Shown one piece after another: positions 39,113 to 41,752 of a DNA stretch of 41,752 nt (positions within the stretch are counted from its first letter, which is position 1; each line of letters begins with the position of its first letter). The notes beneath the pieces were generated by a model, which was given only the letters and a program-made list of their open reading frames with translations, was not told where the DNA came from and did not search any database. A program made the translations under genes and the position numbers. Source of the stretch: Candidatus Merdivicinus intestinigallinarum (lineage in GTDB: Bacteria > Bacillota > Clostridia > Oscillospirales > Ruminococcaceae); NCBI GenBank assembly GCA_018713335.1, contig DVOW01000060.1, positions 1 through 41,752 of the forward strand, read 5' to 3'.

Positions 39113-40012
39113 TCACTGGGTGATTTCCAGATCGGAATATTCTTCCTCCCCGGTGTCCCCGATGCTGTACCGGTACTCGTCGGAATATTCCACATATTCC
39201 TCCAGGTCCTCCGGGGCGGCGTCCCACAGCCAGCGGTCGCCGATCCAGATGTCAAAATATCCGTTGCGCTGGCTGATATGAATGTCATAAAAGGGGAACT
39301 CCAAAGGTTTAAGCTTCTGCAAAATCTCCGAAACCTTCTGGGCAAAGGCCTCCGGGGTTTCCAGATTTTCCTGGAGCGTCATGTTGATGTCCCCGTACAT
39401 CATGTAATCCCCCATTTCCCGGTAATCCCAGGTGACGTCGTCCGCAAACTCCGAGGTCCCATAGAGCCAGGGGTAGTCGATGAGGTAGCAGTTGACGTAA
39501 AGGCTGCTGACCTTCTCCCCCTGCAGGGCGTTGTAGGCCGCCTCCTCCATGTCGTTGTTGAGGGTGTATTCCAGCCGGTCCCGGACCACCATCCCCTTGA
39601 TGGCAGGGGCGATCACGGAGGCGCAGGCGCTGCCGATAATCAGAAGGAAGCAGACGAACATGCTCAAAAAGTCATATTTGAGCTTTTCCCCCCGGTGGAC
39701 AAAGGCGTTATACAAAATCTCGCCGCCGATAAAAATCAAGATCAGGGGCGAAAACCGCAGCACCATGTCTATGGGGAAATTGGGGATTAAGAGGCTGCAA
39801 ATCATCAGCACGCCCACGGCGATGAGGGTAAAGCCCAGGGTCGTCGTCCCCACCCGCCGGACCTTCTGGGGGGTCTCCGGCATATTATTGACGGAACGGA
39901 AATCGTTCCATTGGGGCGAGGGCTGGCTTTGGGGCTCCTCCTTGGCGGTATCTGCGCCGGATTCCTGGCTCCAGTCCGAGGTTTCCGGTGTTTGGTTCTC
40001 ATCAAAAGTCAT
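39113..40012 (-). CDS. Membrane protein with LiaF-like transmembrane segment, unknown function
   Basis: A 299-residue protein: about 55 cytoplasmic, Gln/Ser/Glu-rich residues, then two or three helices (about 58-80, 83-100 and 112-135; GFTLIAVGVLMICSLLIP first), then a 160-residue acidic external domain ending EEEYSDLEITQ. The helix pair resembles the LiaF/DUF5668 transmembrane region seen in envelope-stress proteins, but the match is loose and the external domain is unfamiliar. ATG 40012 follows CGGAGGGAG. It is the last gene of the sigma-factor operon, 19 bases after the TM2-like gene, and so is probably controlled by that sigma. Confidence 0.6.
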   Translation of the reverse strand: MTFDENQTPETSDWSQESGADTAKEEPQSQPSPQWNDFRSVNNMPETPQKVRRVGTTTLGFTLIAVGVLMICSLLIPNFPIDMVLRFSPLILIFIGGEILYNAFVHRGEKLKYDFLSMFVCFLLIIGSACASVIAPAIKGMVVRDRLEYTLNNDMEEAAYNALQGEKVSSLYVNCYLIDYPWLYGTSEFADDVTWDYREMGDYMMYGDINMTLQENLETPEAFAQKVSEILQKLKPLEFPFYDIHISQRNGYFDIWIGDRWLWDAAPEDLEEYVEYSDEYRYSIGDTGEEEYSDLEITQ

Positions 40013-40031
40013 GGTTTTCTCCCTCCGGTTT

Positions 40032-40634
40032 TTAGTGGTCATGGTCGTGGCAGTGGCAGGTGGGATTTTCCTGCCCTTCGCCGATATACTGGCGCAGGTC
40101 GTCCTTGGGGCCGTTCTTTTTGCCGCCCCGCATAAAGCGGATGCCCAGGAAAATCACCAGGACGCCCACTACCAGCTGGGGGATGTCGTAGTAGATGTTC
40201 CACAGCCATTCCACCGAAAATCCAAGGCTTGCCAGGAAGCTGGACAGGCTGCCGAAAATCAGGCTGGACAGGGTATTATATAGAAGAAGGATCCCCACGA
40301 TAATGAAGCCCCAGCCTAAAGCCGTGCTTTTGGTTTTGAAAATGTTCAGGCTGTGGACATTGGTCCCGTCCAGCAGGCCGAACATGAACTGGTCCGGGAC
40401 AGCCTCCAGCTGCTCCGGCGGCAGGGCCGACAGGTTCACCACGTCAAAAAAGGCGTAGAACCATACCACCAGCATCCCCAGCGCCAGCGCGCCCATGCCA
40501 AGGAACGACGCCACTCCCAGGATCCCCCAGAAGAGGATCAGAAGGGTCATCCCCCGCTTCATTTTCCCAAGATACATATGACCGGCCCCCGGCATCAGTC
40601 CAAACAGAATTGCCAGCGCCCTGCTTTTTTTCAT
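40032..40634 (-). CDS. TM2-like membrane protein with a Cys/His/Asp metal-binding tail
   Basis: A 200-residue protein with four or five helices. The N-terminus (ALAILFGLMPGAGHMYLGKMKRG) resembles TM2/DUF-type proteins with the GxGHxYLG signature. The C-terminus is cytoplasmic by prediction and ends PTCHCHDHDH, a run of potential metal ligands. ATG 40634 is preferred as AAAGGA lies ten bases upstream. It lies 37 bases after the anti-sigma gene, which implies co-transcription. The function is unknown; metal sensing or storage is a guess from the tail. Confidence 0.65.
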   Translation of the reverse strand: MKKSRALAILFGLMPGAGHMYLGKMKRGMTLLILFWGILGVASFLGMGALALGMLVVWFYAFFDVVNLSALPPEQLEAVPDQFMFGLLDGTNVHSLNIFKTKSTALGWGFIIVGILLLYNTLSSLIFGSLSSFLASLGFSVEWLWNIYYDIPQLVVGVLVIFLGIRFMRGGKKNGPKDDLRQYIGEGQENPTCHCHDHDH

Positions 40635-40671
40635 ACACGATCCATCCTTTCCATGGCGTTTCATATTTTAG

Positions 40672-41142
40672 TTATTTGCCGAAGTCCGGCTTCATCGAAA
40701 AGCTCTGGCGGAACCACTGGTCCAGGCCGTTCCAGAAATCCCCGAACCTGCCCTCCGGCTGCTTTGCCGACTGGGAAAGCACGATCTGGTTCTTGGAATA
40801 GTCCTCGATCCATTGACTGGACCGGCTCAAAAGCCCTTCCCCCAAAAACATCCCGTTCCAGATGACCAGGGTCATCACCGCGGCTACGGCCACCCGGGAG
40901 AACCTGCTGAAAAACACCGCCCGGAGCCGGGAACGAAGCCTGTCAAAAATGGATGGCGCCAGCTCCGCCGGGGGCGTTAGCTGCGCGTCGTCCGTCAGGA
41001 CAAGGGCGTAGCGTTCCACGCAGGAATCGCAGAAATCCAGGTGCTCTGACGCTTCCATGCGCTGTTCCTCGGTAAGCGTCCCATCCAAAAGCCCGCCAAG
41101 GCCCTCGTCTGTCAAATGGCCCTCATGATCAAACAGCTTCAT
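40672..41142 (-). CDS. Anti-sigma factor with zinc-binding ZAS motif
   Basis: A 156-residue single-pass membrane protein. The N-terminal cytoplasmic part has the ZAS zinc motif His34-x3-Cys38-x2-Cys41 (HLDFCDSC), which in this family holds the ECF sigma factor. A membrane helix follows at about 82-101 (VAVAAVMTLVIWNGMFLG), then a short external part of about 55 residues. Its start codon overlaps the stop of the sigma gene by ATGA, so the pair is translationally coupled, as usual for sigma/anti-sigma modules. Release of the sigma is probably by regulated proteolysis; no protease gene is adjacent. Confidence 0.88.
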   Translation of the reverse strand: MKLFDHEGHLTDEGLGGLLDGTLTEEQRMEASEHLDFCDSCVERYALVLTDDAQLTPPAELAPSIFDRLRSRLRAVFFSRFSRVAVAAVMTLVIWNGMFLGEGLLSRSSQWIEDYSKNQIVLSQSAKQPEGRFGDFWNGLDQWFRQSFSMKPDFGK

Positions 41143-41660
41143 ACGGAAATCCCCCTTTCCATCAAAATGGTTTTCAGCTTCTTCCTGGCCCGGTAAAGCT
41201 GGGTTTCCACCGTTTTGGGCGGCCGGTCCAGCAGCCGGGCGATTTCCGGCAAGGGCTTTTCCTCCAAAAAATAAAGGACGGACACCTTCCGGTAAGGCTC
41301 CTCCATCTCCCGGATAACCTGGGCGATGAGCAGCGCCGTATCCTTGGACACCGCCTCCTGTTCCGCAGACCTTTGGGTTTCCATAGGCAGCGCGTCCCAG
41401 TCGTCGGTGGCGTCCACCTTCCGGTGGTACGCGGACCTTAGGAAATCCTTGGCTTTATTGGAGGCGATGCGGATGAGCCAGGGCTTGTAATTGTCCCCCT
41501 GGTACTCGTCGATGTGCTGATAAGCGGAAAGGAAGGTATCCTGGGTCAGGTTCTGGGCCTCCCCGTAATCCTTCACCAGCTGGTAGCAGACGGTAAAGAC
41601 GAGCTTTTCATATTGCAGGACAAACGCTTCAAAGTCTTTTTCCCTCATGCCCTTCTTCAC
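41139..41660 (-). CDS. ECF-type RNA polymerase sigma factor
   Basis: A 173-residue group IV sigma factor. Region 2 covers about 6-75: FEAFVLQYEKLVFTVCYQLV, the DxTQDTFLSAY part of 2.2, and YKPWLIRIASNKAKDFLR for 2.3-2.4. Region 4 covers about 110-168: EMEEPYRKVSVLYFLEEKPLPEIARLLDRP and the helix KTVETQLYRARKKLK. Region 3 is absent, as in ECF factors. GTG 41660 is preferred: AAAGG lies five bases upstream. An ATG at 41648 lacks a well-spaced site. It leads a four-gene operon of sigma, anti-sigma and two membrane proteins. The -35/-10 upstream is not recognisable, as expected if the operon is autoregulated by this sigma. Confidence 0.9.
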   Translation of the reverse strand: MKKGMREKDFEAFVLQYEKLVFTVCYQLVKDYGEAQNLTQDTFLSAYQHIDEYQGDNYKPWLIRIASNKAKDFLRSAYHRKVDATDDWDALPMETQRSAEQEAVSKDTALLIAQVIREMEEPYRKVSVLYFLEEKPLPEIARLLDRPPKTVETQLYRARKKLKTILMERGISV

Positions 41661-41752
41661 CACCGCCTTTCGTGAACCGCTTTCGATAATGATAACGGAG
41701 GAAGCCCTGCCCCTCCCTTCAAAAAAATTTATTTTCTTTTTTATTTTACCGG

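Overview
The window looks like chromosome from a GC-rich, spore-forming Clostridia (Firmicutes) species, probably of the Oscillospiraceae/Ruminococcaceae type. The pointers are: a SCIFF ribosomal-peptide locus beside yajC, which is a clostridial hallmark; YunB and SpoIIM sporulation proteins; AGGAGG-type ribosome binding sites with several TTG/GTG starts; SigA-type promoters; and a yybP-ykoY manganese riboswitch. I see no phage, transposase, CRISPR array, tRNA or rRNA. Nearly all genes lie on the minus strand.

Layout. 1-1343: a nitroreductase (+) and a small membrane-anchored protein (-). 1558-9571: a complete arginine pathway on the minus strand in the order argG-argH-(repeat)-argC-argJ-argB-argD-argF, using the acetyl-recycling ArgJ route. 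9877-10626: promoter, Mn riboswitch and mntP (+). 11003-14515: SseB-like protein, glycerate 2-kinase, and an AraC regulator fused to a degenerate phosphotransferase. 14694-18919: a three-gene operon for an ABC ATPase, a 700-residue CARDB-like surface protein and a MacB-type permease. 19100-22184: aldehyde dehydrogenase, DUF47 and, divergently, a DUF368 membrane protein. 22624-24396: YesL-like and SpoIIM-like membrane proteins. 24481-27863: a promoter followed by yajC, a TIGR04086-like membrane protein, the SCIFF precursor scfA, a terminator-like hairpin, the radical SAM maturase scfB, and proC. 27904-32623: cell-wall and sporulation genes (Amidase_3, a GHL10-like lipoprotein, a SipW-like protein lacking its catalytic Ser, YunB). 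32739-35551: pfkA and phosphoglucomutase. 35745-38471: OadB and OadG subunits of a Na+-pumping decarboxylase and an FkbM methyltransferase. 39113-41660: an ECF sigma/anti-sigma operon with two membrane proteins.

The most distinctive content outside the genes is a set of dispersed small palindromes. One family has a GGG...CCC stem, a 3-nt loop and a CTAC tail, with compensatory changes between copies. One 83-bp triple-hairpin unit occurs twice, 37 kb apart in opposite orientation, at about 90% identity. GTCG...CGAC hairpins recur in the gene-poor stretches 1440-1557, 10650-10990, 22185-22574 and 38530-39040. The best candidates for unusual biology are the SCIFF locus (a seventh Cys in the leader plus an attenuator-like hairpin before the maturase), the two apparent pseudo-enzymes (AraC-APH and SipW-like), and the hairpin families.
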